From contig NZ_CXYV01000002.1 of assembly GCF_001286805.1 (NCBI RefSeq), positions 930,001 to 994,000 of the forward strand: a DNA stretch of 64,000 nucleotides, given 5' to 3'. Source of the stretch: Kallipyga gabonensis (GTDB lineage: Bacteria > Bacillota > Clostridia > Tissierellales > Peptoniphilaceae). The notes beneath the pieces are model-generated. The model had not been told where the DNA came from. It worked only from the letters and a program-made list of their open reading frames with translations, and did no database searches. The first letter of the stretch is position 1, and each line of letters starts with the position of its first letter. The position numbers and the translations under genes were made by a program. Positions 9,783-19,576 of the stretch are shown piece after piece.

Positions 9783-11679
9783 AAAGAATAATACGGCCAA
9801 TCCCCGGATCCTCCTTCGTCTCATTAAAGACCTTTTTCGGGGAGCCCCCATTCTCCTCCCATTGGTCCTTATTTCCACCGTTCTTTCGTCGGTAATTACC
9901 GCCCTGCCGGCCATCTTTCAGCAGAAGATCCTGGCCACCCTTACGGACTTCTTAGCGACCGGAGACACCTCATGGCCCCAGGCCAAGGAGCTTATCTTCC
10001 CCTTGCTGGCCATCCTGGTCATTCTCTACCTTCTCTCCGTCCTTCTCATCACCTTCCAGACGCAGGCAATGAACGTCGTTACCCAGCACTTTCTTCATTC
10101 CCTCCGCCAGCGGATGTTCAACCATATGCAGGACCTTCCCCTTTCCTTCTTTGATCAAAACAAGCACGGGGACATTATGTCCTATTACACCAACGATACC
10201 CAGGCTCTCCGTATGCTAGTTTCCGGTGGCCTTCCTTCCATGGTTCGAGCAGGCGTCATCGTTTTGACCCTCTTTTTCATCATGGTTTATTATTCCATTC
10301 CAATGACTGTGTTGGTCCTTTTCGGTATTGGGGCCATGTTCCTGGTTACTCGGAAGGTTGCCGGAGGATCAGCCCGCTTTTTCCGTGAGCAACAGGAGAA
10401 GTTAGGCGAATTGGAGGGCTTTCTTCAAGAGTATATGACCGGACAGAAAGTGGTTAAGGTATTCAACCATGAGGACCGGGCAATAGGGAAGATGGAGGAG
10501 AAGAACCAGGCTCTCTTTGAGGTATCCTCGAAAGCGAATGGCTATGCCAACGCTCTGGGGCCCATCATCATGAACATCGGAAACGTCATGTATGTTTTGA
10601 CGGCCATGGTGGGGGGCTTTTACCTCCTCTCCGGCCTACCTAACTTTTCCATTTCCCGCATGGCCTTTTCTCTTTCCATCCTCATTCCTTTCCTCAATAT
10701 GACCAAGCAGTTCACCGGGAATATCAACCAGTTTTCCCAGCAGATCAACTCCGTCGTCATGGCTATGGCCGGTGCGGGCCGGATTTATAGCTTCCTTGAC
10801 CGGGAGGAAGAAATTGATGAAGGGCAGATTCGCCTGGTTCACTGCCGAAAGAATGCCCGGGGTCAACTTGAGGAAAGCACGGATAGAAAGCTGTCCTGGT
10901 ACTGGAAGATTCCCCAAGGGGATGGAACCTTCTCCTATAAAGCCATGCAGGGGGATATGCGGATGGAAGGGGTGGACTTCTCCTACGTCCCGGGTGAACC
11001 CGTCCTCCACGACATCACGGTCTACGCTGAACCGGGTCAGCAGGTGGCCTTTGTGGGGCAAACAGGAGCCGGGAAGACCACCATCACCAACCTTATGAAC
11101 CGCTTCTATGAGATTGATAGGGGAAGGATTCTCTACGATGGAATCGACATCAGGGAAATTCGAAAAGAAGACCTTCGTCGGTCTTTGGGCCTGGTCCTCC
11201 AGTCCACCAACCTCTTTACGGGTACGGTCATGGAGAATATCCGTTACGGACGGCTGGATGCTACAGATGAAGAGTGTATTGAGGCGGCCAGGATTGCCGG
11301 AGCCCATTCCTTTATTTCCCGCTTGCCCGAGGGCTATCAAACCGAACTTTCCGCTAACGGATCCAGCCTTTCTCAAGGTCAACGTCAGCTCCTCTCCATC
11401 TCTCGAGCAGCGGTTGCCGGAACACCGGCCTTAGTATTGGATGAAGCCACTTCCTCCATCGACACCCATACCGAACAGGTTGTCCTGGATGGGATGGCCA
11501 AGCTCATGGAAGGACGGACCGTCTTTGTGATCGCCCACCGACTTTCCACCATAGAAAACAGCGATGTGATCATGGTCATGGATCAGGGGCGGATTATTGA
11601 GCGGGGATCCCACGAAGACCTTCTCAAAGAGGAAGGGGTCTACTACCAGCTCTATACCGGTGCCTTCGAAATGGAATAG
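9772..11679 (+). CDS. ABC exporter half, catalytically competent subunit
   Basis: 635 aa; membrane domain with six predicted helices, then an ATPase domain with Walker A GQTGAGKTT, signature LSQGQ, Walker B ALVLDEAT with catalytic Glu, and switch His in IAHRLS. A linker of about 50 residues between the domains (around 350-400, rich in charged residues and tryptophan) is longer than in homodimeric exporters and is typical of LmrD/TM288-like partners. The ATG at 9772 has AAGGAGG upstream and overlaps the preceding gene, so the two are translationally coupled. A strong terminator follows. Confidence 0.93.
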   Translation: MSNKKNNTANPRILLRLIKDLFRGAPILLPLVLISTVLSSVITALPAIFQQKILATLTDFLATGDTSWPQAKELIFPLLAILVILYLLSVLLITFQTQAMNVVTQHFLHSLRQRMFNHMQDLPLSFFDQNKHGDIMSYYTNDTQALRMLVSGGLPSMVRAGVIVLTLFFIMVYYSIPMTVLVLFGIGAMFLVTRKVAGGSARFFREQQEKLGELEGFLQEYMTGQKVVKVFNHEDRAIGKMEEKNQALFEVSSKANGYANALGPIIMNIGNVMYVLTAMVGGFYLLSGLPNFSISRMAFSLSILIPFLNMTKQFTGNINQFSQQINSVVMAMAGAGRIYSFLDREEEIDEGQIRLVHCRKNARGQLEESTDRKLSWYWKIPQGDGTFSYKAMQGDMRMEGVDFSYVPGEPVLHDITVYAEPGQQVAFVGQTGAGKTTITNLMNRFYEIDRGRILYDGIDIREIRKEDLRRSLGLVLQSTNLFTGTVMENIRYGRLDATDEECIEAARIAGAHSFISRLPEGYQTELSANGSSLSQGQRQLLSISRAAVAGTPALVLDEATSSIDTHTEQVVLDGMAKLMEGRTVFVIAHRLSTIENSDVIMVMDQGRIIERGSHEDLLKEEGVYYQLYTGAFEME

Positions 11680-11696
11680 AATAAGCAAAAATAAGC

Positions 11697-11738
11697 AAGG
11701 GCCCAACAAGCGGAATTCCGCTTGTCGAGCCCTTTTTT
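11697..11738 (+). terminator. Terminator of the ABC exporter operon
   Basis: AAGGGC...GCCCTT outer stem enclosing a near-continuous palindrome ACAAGCGGAATTCCGCTTGT, followed by six T. It lies between the exporter genes and the convergent DUF2207 gene. Confidence 0.85.
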
Positions 11739-11766
11739 CTTGCTTTATATCTTTTTTTATACTGTC

Positions 11767-13446
11767 TCAGCGTCCGCCTCCTCCGGATCCTCCGCCGGAA
11801 AATCCGCCTCCACCGCCCATCGATCCGGTAGAGCTAAAGCTGCTTTGACTCTGCTGGGAGAAATGGTTGGCGGAAAGGAAATAATAGCAGGGGAGACCAT
11901 AGGAGTGCTGGGACATGGCGACCCGGTCGGCCGTTTGGAGGCCCAATTTCCTCATTTTCTTCTCAAAGTCGCCCATCAAGCCAAAAAGACAAGCGAAGGC
12001 AAAGGTCTCTTGGAGGTTGGGATTATCTTCTTGACCATCAAAGCGGTCAATCCACTCCTGGAGATAGTTTCGGTAGCCATAGACTTTGGGGATTTCCATG
12101 CGGCCTTGGCCAGTAACTTGGAGGGCTTCCTCATCAGAAAGTCTCTCCAGATTTCCGCTTTCCAGTAATTTCCTTTCCCCTTCTTCCTTGGCCAGCTTCC
12201 ACAATTTCTCATAAGCCTTGTCATTCTCCCGAATATGATCCTGAAGTGCCCGGATAGTGAGGCGGTGGTTTGATCCGGAAGCTTGGATGAAGAAATCCCA
12301 AAGAGCCCGGGCAAAGAGGTCTTCCGGCGAGAAGCCGGGATCTCCGCTAAGAAAGCGGATGGAACTCTTATCTTCCTCAAAGAAGCCTTTGCTTTCATCC
12401 AAGGATAGGTCAAGATTCCCTTTCAAGGCCCAATCCAGGAGATAGGCGGTTTGTAGCCTTTGATCCAGCATGGGTGTGGATAAGCTTTCATCGGTGATTT
12501 TCATGGCCATATAGGCCATGACCAGATCGCCTTGAAAGGGAGGGGTGGTCTGGATCGGCACCGATTTTTTCTCCTTCCGGGTCATGGGGAGGTAGGCTTC
12601 TTTTTTCCGTGCTTTTGAATAGAAGAGGATAACCACGGCAACAGGCACCACGATCAGCAGGACAATAAGCGGAATGATCCAAAAAGGAAAATCGCCGTCC
12701 TCCTCCGCCTGATTGGCAAGGTCCTCAATGTCCTGGTCCATGTTTTGCTTTTCCGGTGAAAAAATGCCCTTGGTAAAAGAAACAAGAAGGGTCATATGAT
12801 TCTCTTTGGATCCATAGTCCGATCCCTCAGCATGGGCGAGGATCTTTCCTTCTTCATTGATAGAGATTGAACCGGTATTCCCATAAAGAGCCAATTCGAC
12901 GTCTTGTGACGTAAAAGGGCGTGGACCCCGGACTTCCACCCTAACCGATTCCGGAGGGGGAGACATTTGGTCATTGACAAATCGCCAATAAAACCCATCT
13001 TTGTCTCTGAAGCCGTCAACAAGCTCGCTGGCTTGGTAGGTCAGGGTGAAGTGGTGACGACCGACAGATCCAATGCCAAAGCAAAGTTCAAGCCCATCAT
13101 CACTGGCAACAAAGCCGGATTTTCCCGCTTTTTCCTCCCTGGTCCGGTCGACGTCCCAGTTGGATCCCAGGTCTTCAAAGACCCGGCCATCCTCCCTAAC
13201 GACAAAATTGTTAATGGTCGACCCGTTCAAGTGGCTTTTGGGCAAGTACCACTCCGTAATCGTAGAGTCACTAGCAATTTCAATATCCCACTCCTCCCGG
13301 ATGTCCGCAGATCCATCTTCCTTCAGATTAGCCTGAATAAGGACTGACCGAACTCGGTCTCCTCCCTCTGCGTGGACTTGAGGGGGTAAAGAGAATATAC
13401 AGCAGACGATGAAAAAAATGAAACAGAGGGTGTATTTTCTTTTCAT
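11767..13446 (-). CDS. DUF2207 membrane protein with Gly-rich tail
   Basis: 559 aa. An N-terminal signal peptide (MKRKYTLCFIFF... to about residue 26, ending VHA) leads to an extracellular beta-rich domain (about 30-240). A single strong membrane helix follows (about 255-280, IIPLIVLLIVVPVAVVILFY), then a cytoplasmic domain and an extreme glycine/serine tail (GGGGGFSGGGSGGGGR). This architecture is that of the DUF2207 family, whose function is unknown. GAAAGGA precedes the ATG. The exonuclease III gene lies 14 bases upstream on the same strand and may be co-transcribed. Confidence 0.85.
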   Translation of the reverse strand: MKRKYTLCFIFFIVCCIFSLPPQVHAEGGDRVRSVLIQANLKEDGSADIREEWDIEIASDSTITEWYLPKSHLNGSTINNFVVREDGRVFEDLGSNWDVDRTREEKAGKSGFVASDDGLELCFGIGSVGRHHFTLTYQASELVDGFRDKDGFYWRFVNDQMSPPPESVRVEVRGPRPFTSQDVELALYGNTGSISINEEGKILAHAEGSDYGSKENHMTLLVSFTKGIFSPEKQNMDQDIEDLANQAEEDGDFPFWIIPLIVLLIVVPVAVVILFYSKARKKEAYLPMTRKEKKSVPIQTTPPFQGDLVMAYMAMKITDESLSTPMLDQRLQTAYLLDWALKGNLDLSLDESKGFFEEDKSSIRFLSGDPGFSPEDLFARALWDFFIQASGSNHRLTIRALQDHIRENDKAYEKLWKLAKEEGERKLLESGNLERLSDEEALQVTGQGRMEIPKVYGYRNYLQEWIDRFDGQEDNPNLQETFAFACLFGLMGDFEKKMRKLGLQTADRVAMSQHSYGLPCYYFLSANHFSQQSQSSFSSTGSMGGGGGFSGGGSGGGGR

Positions 13447-13460
13447 CCGGGATTTCCTTT

Positions 13461-14285
13461 CTATTGAATTTCCAATACCAGGGGAGTGTGGTCCTGACGG
13501 TCACCGGAATCCACCATATTGGATTCCACTATCCGGTCAGCCCAGCGGTCGGAGACGAGGAAGTAGTCGATCCTCCAGCCGGAATTGTTAATTTTTGAAG
13601 TGGGAACCCGCTGGGCCCACCAAGTGTATACCCCTTCAATATCTCCATGAAGATGGCGGAAGGAGTCGGTAAAGCCGGAGTCCAGAATATGGGAAAAGCC
13701 CTCTCTTTCCTCATCGGTGAAACCGGCGGAGAAGTGGTTGCTGTCCGGGTTGGCCAGGTCGATTTCCTTGTGGGCGACGTTGAAGTCCCCCATGGCGATG
13801 ACCGGTTTTTTGTCATCCAGGCTCCGAAGGTAGTCCCTGTATTTCGCATCCCAGATTTGGCGTTCCGGTAAACGGGAAAGAGCCGAACCGGCATTAGGGG
13901 TGTAAACGGTAGTGGCGAAAAAATCTTCGAATTCTAAAGTAATGATCCGGCCTTCCAGGTCCATGGTATCGGGTCCGCCAATTTCCGGAAAACGGACAAG
14001 GGGAGTATAGATGTCCTTGAATAAGAACATGGTACCGGCATAGCCTTTTCGAGCCGGAGGTGTGGAGGATCGCCAACAGATTTTATAGTTAGGAAGTCTT
14101 TGTTTGATGATGTCCAGGTGCTTTTGTGTCGGGCCATCGACAGAGAGTTTGGTCTCCTGAATGGCAATAATATCCGCATCCATCCCATCAATACGGTCAA
14201 GGACTAAGCGGGATAGTTGGGCTCGTTTAGAGTTCGAGGTCAGGGCGGCATTTAAGGAATCAATATTCCAGGATATAAATTTCAA
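13461..14285 (-). CDS. xth: Exodeoxyribonuclease III
   Basis: Cytoplasmic AP endonuclease/3'-5' exonuclease of base-excision repair (ExoA/Xth family), about 274 aa. Visible active-site motifs are the N-terminal FISWNIDSLN, metal-binding IAIQETKLS, the TVYTPNAG segment, MGDFNVAH (Asp/Asn pair), WRIDYFLVSD and the terminal DHTPLVLEIQ with the catalytic Asp-His. The start is probably TTG at 14285, which gives the family N-terminus and has AAAGGAG six bases upstream; an ATG 13 codons earlier lacks a site. It is divergent from rubrerythrin. Confidence 0.93.
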   Translation of the reverse strand: MKFISWNIDSLNAALTSNSKRAQLSRLVLDRIDGMDADIIAIQETKLSVDGPTQKHLDIIKQRLPNYKICWRSSTPPARKGYAGTMFLFKDIYTPLVRFPEIGGPDTMDLEGRIITLEFEDFFATTVYTPNAGSALSRLPERQIWDAKYRDYLRSLDDKKPVIAMGDFNVAHKEIDLANPDSNHFSAGFTDEEREGFSHILDSGFTDSFRHLHGDIEGVYTWWAQRVPTSKINNSGWRIDYFLVSDRWADRIVESNMVDSGDRQDHTPLVLEIQ

Positions 14286-14520
14286 AAGAGTCTCCTTTCT
14301 TCTCTTCTTACTATTAATGATCAAGGCCTTTATATTATAGCGGAAGAAGTGGAGTTTTGCCTGTCAAGGGCTCAAATCAGGGAATTCTTTCCGCCCTCTA
14401 TCCTCTAATGTCTTTTTTTTTATGCCTGATATGATAAAATAGTGTTGTTGACCTAGGATTTTCCTCGGCTTTCCGATGAGAATCGATCAATGAAGTGAAG
14501 TATTCAATAAGGAGGTTGTT

Positions 14521-15108
14521 ATGGCTGATTTAAAAGGTAGTAAGACGGCAAAAAACCTGATGGCAGCATTTGCCGGTGAGTCCCAGGCAAATATGCGTTA
14601 CACTCTTGCCGCTAAGCAGGCAAAAAAAGATGGTTATGTTCAGATTTCCATGATTTTTGAGGAGACCGCTAGAAATGAACGTGAGCATGCTGCTCAGTTC
14701 TATAAGTTCCTTCCCGAGTGCTATGCTACAGGTGAAGGAATTGCTTTCGATGCCCAATATCCTGTTGTTTGGTCCTCCACAGAAGAGAACCTCCAGGGTG
14801 CGATCGACGGCGAAAGAGAAGAAGCCGACGATATGTACGTTGAGATGGCAAAGGTTGCTGACGAAGAAGGCTTCTCCGAGATTGCCGAGCAGTACAGACA
14901 GATTGCCAAGGTTGAGGATAAGCATGCTATCCGCTTCCAGAAGCTCTTAGATAACATCAAGGGTGACCGCGTATTCAAGCGTGATGAAGTTGTTCTTTGG
15001 AAGTGCAATGAGTGCGGATACATCGCCAAGGGTCAGGAAGCACCGAAGAAGTGCCCCTCCTGCCACCATCCCCAGGCTTACTTCGAGCTCTTCAAAGAAA
15101 CCTATTAA
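14521..15108 (+). CDS. rbr: Rubrerythrin
   Basis: 195-aa non-haem di-iron peroxidase that reduces H2O2 to water in anaerobes. The ferritin-like four-helix domain carries the expected carboxylates (FAGESQANMRY, then FEETARNEREHA, and DKHAIRF), and the C-terminal rubredoxin domain has the CNECGY and CPSCHH cysteine pairs that bind one iron. AAGGAGG precedes the ATG. It is a single-gene unit closed by a strong terminator; a redox partner is not adjacent. With the superoxide reductase at 30 kb it forms the oxygen defence seen in this window. Confidence 0.96.
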   Translation: MADLKGSKTAKNLMAAFAGESQANMRYTLAAKQAKKDGYVQISMIFEETARNEREHAAQFYKFLPECYATGEGIAFDAQYPVVWSSTEENLQGAIDGEREEADDMYVEMAKVADEEGFSEIAEQYRQIAKVEDKHAIRFQKLLDNIKGDRVFKRDEVVLWKCNECGYIAKGQEAPKKCPSCHHPQAYFELFKETY

Positions 15109-15128
15109 AGCAGAATTTTGTTCGACCG

Positions 15129-15157
15129 GGACCGGGTTTATTCCCGGTCCTTTTTTT
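15129..15157 (+). terminator. Terminator of rubrerythrin
   Basis: Perfect GGACCGGG/CCCGGTCC stem with a TTTATT loop and seven T. Confidence 0.9.
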
Positions 15158-15291
15158 GTCCCGTCCTCTACATTTATCCGGGTCTCATTTGATATAATAA
15201 ACCTGATCATTGTGGGATTTCCGCAAGCTAACAAGGATCATGCTGCAGGGAAGCCCTCCAATAGTGTTTCACATGATAGAAAGGAAGCGGA

Positions 15292-16722
15292 ATGAAAAAA
15301 TTAATTCCTTCCCCCTACCTGAGGAAAGTGAAAGGGGACCTAAAAAAAATAATAGACATCCTATCTCCGGACTTTTCTTATGTCTCTATCCTGGCGACTG
15401 ATGTCACCGGGAGGGAATATCAGGTTCTTCCCAGCGAAGTACGACTGGGAGATAGCCCGGATGCAGAAAGAGGCTTTGTCCTTCGTGTGATGGGTTCTAG
15501 GGGATTTTCTGAGTTATCCTTTAACCACCTGGATGTGGATGAAGTGGTTGAAAAGGCCCGGGCCCTCGTTGAGAACGACCGGGCAGGTCTTTTACAGAGC
15601 GTTGATCCCCTGGATTATGAAGAGGAACCTCAGGATGAGGCATGGACCGGTTCCTTCGTCCGTGAGGTGGAGAACCTTCCCCAGGAAGATTCGGCGGAAG
15701 AGATTCTGCAAACCCTTCGTAAGGAGCTGGACCAAGGCCTGGAAAAATATAAGGAGCTAAGCTTCCTCTCAACAGCCCTGATTATCACCCAGGTGGATAA
15801 ACTTTTCCTGTCTAAGAACAAGGATCTGACCCAAACCTACGCCTATGCCCAGGCCATGGCTGCAGCGGTCGCTGCCAATGACAAGGGATCTAAGCAGGAC
15901 TTTGCGGGTTATAGCGGCCTGGCAGGTTCTGAAGTTCTGGACCGAATCCCCGGTTTGATCGAAAAAGCCGCTCAAAGTGCTATCGGTCTTTTAGATGCTG
16001 AACCCATTGAACCCGGTGTCTATGACATTATTACGGATCAGACTTTCTCCGGGCTCATTGCTCATGAAGCCTTCGGCCATGGTGCTGAGATGGACATGTA
16101 CGTCAAAAATCGGGCAAAAGGGAATGAATTCACCGATAAGAGGGTGGGCTCTTCCATCCTGACCATGAAGGACGGGGCTGAAGGGGTCGATCAGGTAGCC
16201 TCCTTTGTCTTTGATGATGAGGGAAACCCGGCAGCCAACACCACGGTGATTGATCAAGGTATTCTCCGTTCCGGGATGTGCGATGAGCTGTCTGCTTTGC
16301 AGCTGGGTTTCCATCCGACAGGGAATGGCCGCCGGGAATCCTACAAACGCAAGGCCTATGCCCGGATGACCAACACCTACTTCCCCGGACAGAACGCCCG
16401 ATTGGATGACATGATCGCCTCTATCGACCACGGCTATTTCCTCCAAGGCTACACCTCCGGTATGGAAGACCCCAAGAACTGGGGGATCCAATGCGTGGCT
16501 CTCAAGGGTCTGGAGATTAAGGACGGAAGACTAACCGGGAAAATCGTCAGTCCGGTTTACCTGACCGGCTATGTGCCTGACCTTCTCCATTCGATTTCCA
16601 TGATTTCCTCTATCGATGATGTGGAGCTGGACGGCATCGGCTACTGTGGAAAAGGTTGGAAGGAATGGGTCAAGGTTTCCATGGGCGGAGCCTATATGAA
16701 AGCCAGAGGGAGGCTCAACTAA
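15292..16722 (+). CDS. tldD: TldD metalloprotease subunit
   Basis: 476 aa. TldD and TldE form a heterodimeric zinc protease that degrades unfolded peptides and, in some bacteria, processes ribosomal peptides such as microcin B17 or the antitoxin CcdA. The TldD-type zinc site HEAFGH (HExxxH, residues about 258-263) is intact, and the C-terminal GYCGKGW...MGGAYMKARG region is typical. The partner gene overlaps its stop codon (TAATG), so synthesis is coupled. No peptide precursor or modification gene is adjacent, so a general proteolytic role is the cautious reading. Confidence 0.92.
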   Translation: MKKLIPSPYLRKVKGDLKKIIDILSPDFSYVSILATDVTGREYQVLPSEVRLGDSPDAERGFVLRVMGSRGFSELSFNHLDVDEVVEKARALVENDRAGLLQSVDPLDYEEEPQDEAWTGSFVREVENLPQEDSAEEILQTLRKELDQGLEKYKELSFLSTALIITQVDKLFLSKNKDLTQTYAYAQAMAAAVAANDKGSKQDFAGYSGLAGSEVLDRIPGLIEKAAQSAIGLLDAEPIEPGVYDIITDQTFSGLIAHEAFGHGAEMDMYVKNRAKGNEFTDKRVGSSILTMKDGAEGVDQVASFVFDDEGNPAANTTVIDQGILRSGMCDELSALQLGFHPTGNGRRESYKRKAYARMTNTYFPGQNARLDDMIASIDHGYFLQGYTSGMEDPKNWGIQCVALKGLEIKDGRLTGKIVSPVYLTGYVPDLLHSISMISSIDDVELDGIGYCGKGWKEWVKVSMGGAYMKARGRLN

Positions 16723-18059
16723 TGTTCGATTTAATTATTCAGGAAGCAGACCGGTCATTGGCCTGCGGGAAAATTCAGGACTGGGTTCTCCAGTCCAAGG
16801 ACACCGATTCTCAGGAACTCTTCTTTATCAAGGACCGCCTGGATATGAACCGCCGGGCAGTTACCCGGGAATATATTCTCACGGTCTATGTGGACCATGA
16901 AGAGGAAACGGACGGGGTGGTGACGAAGACCCGTGGTTCATCTACAGCCCAGTTCGGACCTGATGACAGTGAGGAGGAAGTGGTCGACAAGATCGCTCGG
17001 GCAGGGGAAGAAGCTTCCTATATCAAAAACCCCTGGTTCCCTCTTCCTGACAACGGGGGAGAGCCGGGCCACGACATGGTCCAAGCTTCGACCATCCATG
17101 AATTCTCCCACAAGCATGAGGAGGTTTTTCAGGCCTTCTTTGCTGACCGCGGCGGTTTGGCCAAGGTGAATTCTGCAGAGATTTTTTGCCAGGATGTCCA
17201 GGTCCGTCTGGCTTCCTCCCAGGGACTACGCACTGCCTATCCTGCTAACCTTTTTCAGTTTGAATTGGTGACTGACGCGGAAGGGAAGAATGACCCGGTC
17301 GAGGTTTTCCGGATCTACACTCTGTCCGGTCCGGATGCGAATAAAATCGAGGAAATTGTGGATGCTCAGTTGAAGGAAACCCAGGCCAGAGCTCAGGCTG
17401 ATCAGGCTCAAGCCATGGACAATGTTAGGGTAGTCATAACCGGTGATGAGGTGGAGGACTTCTTCCAGATGTACACCTCCCGCTTGTCCGCTACGAGCGT
17501 CTATAATGGATTATCCAAAGAAGAACCGGGTTCGTCCTTTGCCCATGACCAAAAGGGTCCTGAGGTAAAGGATCCGGTCAGCCTTCGACTGAATCCTTTC
17601 CTGGCACATTCGCCCTACGCTGTTCCGGTGGATTCCTATGGAACTCTGTTAACCCCCTATCCACTCTTAGATAAGGGGACAGTGGTCAACTTGGCTTCCT
17701 CCGCTCCCCACTCCTACTATTTGGGCATGGAAAACAAGGGAAAGTGTTCCACCTTTGAGGTAGAGGGCGGGTCTGCTGATTTGGATGAGACGATGAAAAA
17801 AGACCACTTGGAGATCATCAAGTTTTCTTCCTTTGATTTTTCTCCTCTAACCGGGAACTTCGGCGGGGAATTCCGCCTGGCCAAGCTGGTCAAGGAAGGA
17901 AAGGAAAGCTATATCTCCGGCGGATCTATCTCCGTCAACCTCTTTAAGTCGGCCGATAAGATTTCCTATTCCCGGGAGACAATTCAGCGTCCCCGGTCCA
18001 TCACGCCCAAGGCCATCTTTATCGAAGGCGTACAGGTGGCCGGAGAGGATAAGGAATAA
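16722..18059 (+). CDS. tldE: TldE/PmbA-family partner subunit
   Basis: 445 aa, same superfamily as the preceding gene but without the HExxxH zinc motif, as expected for the non-catalytic TldE/PmbA subunit. The C-terminal GNFGGEFRLA segment and the central TIHEFSHKHEEVF region fit. The ATG at 16722 shares one base with the tldD stop; upstream in-frame ATGs lie inside tldD and have no better site. The aminotransferase gene follows after 39 bases, so all three may be on one transcript. Confidence 0.85.
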   Translation: MFDLIIQEADRSLACGKIQDWVLQSKDTDSQELFFIKDRLDMNRRAVTREYILTVYVDHEEETDGVVTKTRGSSTAQFGPDDSEEEVVDKIARAGEEASYIKNPWFPLPDNGGEPGHDMVQASTIHEFSHKHEEVFQAFFADRGGLAKVNSAEIFCQDVQVRLASSQGLRTAYPANLFQFELVTDAEGKNDPVEVFRIYTLSGPDANKIEEIVDAQLKETQARAQADQAQAMDNVRVVITGDEVEDFFQMYTSRLSATSVYNGLSKEEPGSSFAHDQKGPEVKDPVSLRLNPFLAHSPYAVPVDSYGTLLTPYPLLDKGTVVNLASSAPHSYYLGMENKGKCSTFEVEGGSADLDETMKKDHLEIIKFSSFDFSPLTGNFGGEFRLAKLVKEGKESYISGGSISVNLFKSADKISYSRETIQRPRSITPKAIFIEGVQVAGEDKE

Positions 18060-18098
18060 GCCAGCAAAGAAAGAAAAGCTCAAGAAAGAGGAGATCCC

Positions 18099-19340
18099 AT
18101 GGGAAAAGAAAACCTGCAAGCTTATTTAGAGAAATATGAGGCCATCAAAAAGGTCGGGCTCAAACTGGATCTGACACGGGGAAAGCCTTCCGTGAAGCAG
18201 TTGGACATGGTTCAGAGGTATATGGAGAAAGCCATGGTCATGGGTATCGTTCAGGAAGAAGAGGGAATTGACCTCCGGAACTACGGGGGGCTATCCGGTC
18301 TTTCCGCCATGCGGAAGCTGATGGGGGAGATGATCGGGGTGGATCCCGAAAAAGTCATGACCATGGGCAATTCCTCTCTCCGGGTCATGAACTCTGTTTT
18401 GACTTTCGGTTTGATTTATGGCTTACCCGGTCAAGCCCCATGGAATCAGGAGAAGGGGAAAAAATGGATTTGTCCTTCTCCGGGGTATGACCGTCATTTT
18501 AATATGACAGAAAAATTGGGTTTTGATCTGGTAACGGTGGATATGACACCGGACGGGCCGGATATGGACCAGGTTCGCGAGCTAGTCAAAGATCCCTCAG
18601 TCAAGGGGATCTGGTGCGTGCCCAAGTTCTCCAACCCCGATGGTTACGTCTATTCGGAAGAGACCTGTCGGGCCCTGGCCGAGATGGAGGCAGCGGATGA
18701 CTTCCTCATCCTTTGGGATAACGCCTATGCGGTTCACTATCTCTATGAAGAGGAAGCCCTTCCTCAAATCCCGGATATTCTCTCGCTTTGTGAAGAGGTC
18801 GGCCACCCCAACCGGGTTATGGCCCTGGCTTCTACATCGAAGATGTCTTTCCCGGGATCCGGAGTTGCTGCTTTAGCCGGAAACCTCCCCATGCTGGATT
18901 GGTTCCGATCCTGTTTTGCCAACTCTTCCATTGGACCTAACAAATTTAACCAGATGATCCAAGTGAACTTCTTCCGCCAAGTGGGAGGAGTAGACGCTCT
19001 CATGCGAAAACATGCGGAATTTATCCGGCCTAAGTTCCACCTGGTAGAGAAGATCCTCAAGGAAGAATTGGAGGAAGAAGGTCTAGCCAAGTGGAACCTT
19101 CCCAAGGGAGGGTATTTCCTTTCTGTCTATCTTAAGGAAGGAACGGCCAGACGAGTCTATGACCTTTGCCTGGATGCGGGCCTCCACCTGACTCAGCCGG
19201 GAGCAACTTATCCCTATCATAAGGATCCCAGGGACTGGAACCTCCGCTTGTCCATCACCGTTCCTCCTCTGGAAGACCTTCAAAAAGCCATGGACCTCTT
19301 CTGTCTCTGCGTAAAAATCGCAGCCTACGAAGGCAAATAA
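18099..19340 (+). CDS. Aspartate-type aminotransferase (PLP, class I-related)
   Basis: 413 aa PLP enzyme of the distinct aspartate aminotransferase group related to Corynebacterium AspT (Pfam Asp_aminotransf). LDLTRGKPS at the N-terminus, NYGGLSGL for cofactor contacts, the PKFSNPDGYVYS strand, the ILWDNAYAVHY Asp that binds the pyridine nitrogen, and the Schiff-base lysine in STSKMSFPGSG are visible. The likely reaction is aspartate + 2-oxoglutarate to oxaloacetate + glutamate, but substrate range in this group is not predictable. AAAGAGGAG precedes the ATG. Confidence 0.85.
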   Translation: MGKENLQAYLEKYEAIKKVGLKLDLTRGKPSVKQLDMVQRYMEKAMVMGIVQEEEGIDLRNYGGLSGLSAMRKLMGEMIGVDPEKVMTMGNSSLRVMNSVLTFGLIYGLPGQAPWNQEKGKKWICPSPGYDRHFNMTEKLGFDLVTVDMTPDGPDMDQVRELVKDPSVKGIWCVPKFSNPDGYVYSEETCRALAEMEAADDFLILWDNAYAVHYLYEEEALPQIPDILSLCEEVGHPNRVMALASTSKMSFPGSGVAALAGNLPMLDWFRSCFANSSIGPNKFNQMIQVNFFRQVGGVDALMRKHAEFIRPKFHLVEKILKEELEEEGLAKWNLPKGGYFLSVYLKEGTARRVYDLCLDAGLHLTQPGATYPYHKDPRDWNLRLSITVPPLEDLQKAMDLFCLCVKIAAYEGK

Positions 19341-19363
19341 GGCTTCTTGGCGGTTATGGGTAA

Positions 19364-19392
19364 TCCTCCCCATCCCTTAGCGATGGGGAGGA
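19364..19392 (+). other. Stem-loop without T-run at 3' end of aminotransferase transcript
   Basis: Eleven-base-pair stem (TCCTCCCCATC with GATGGGGAGGA) and a seven-base loop, 24 bases after the aminotransferase stop. There is no poly-T on either strand, so it may be a weak terminator or an mRNA 3'-end stabiliser. Confidence 0.4.
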
Positions 19393-19432
19393 GGATCCTG
19401 ATACATTCCCTTTGATTTCTCAGCCTTGCCCC

Positions 19433-19462
19433 TTGACAAGGACCGGGAAGATGGCCTATACT
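19433..19462 (+). promoter_or_regulatory. Sigma-A promoter of tRNA-Ala
   Basis: Consensus -35 TTGACA (19433-19438), an 18-base spacer and -10 TATACT (19457-19462), 34 bases before the tRNA. Confidence 0.8.
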
Positions 19463-19496
19463 AATCAAGTCACTATTCGTGGCAATAAGTATAGAT

Positions 19497-19569
<73 letters not shown>

Positions 19570-19576
19570 TGATAGG

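Noticed and set aside
10636-11382. Antisense open frame of 248 codons inside the second ABC subunit
   Set aside because: Covers conserved ATPase motifs on the other strand; no start signal.
14332-14368. Promoter for exonuclease III from TTGACA and TATAAT on the minus strand
   Set aside because: Both hexamers are perfect but 22 bases apart, too far for sigma-A; no better pairing was found.
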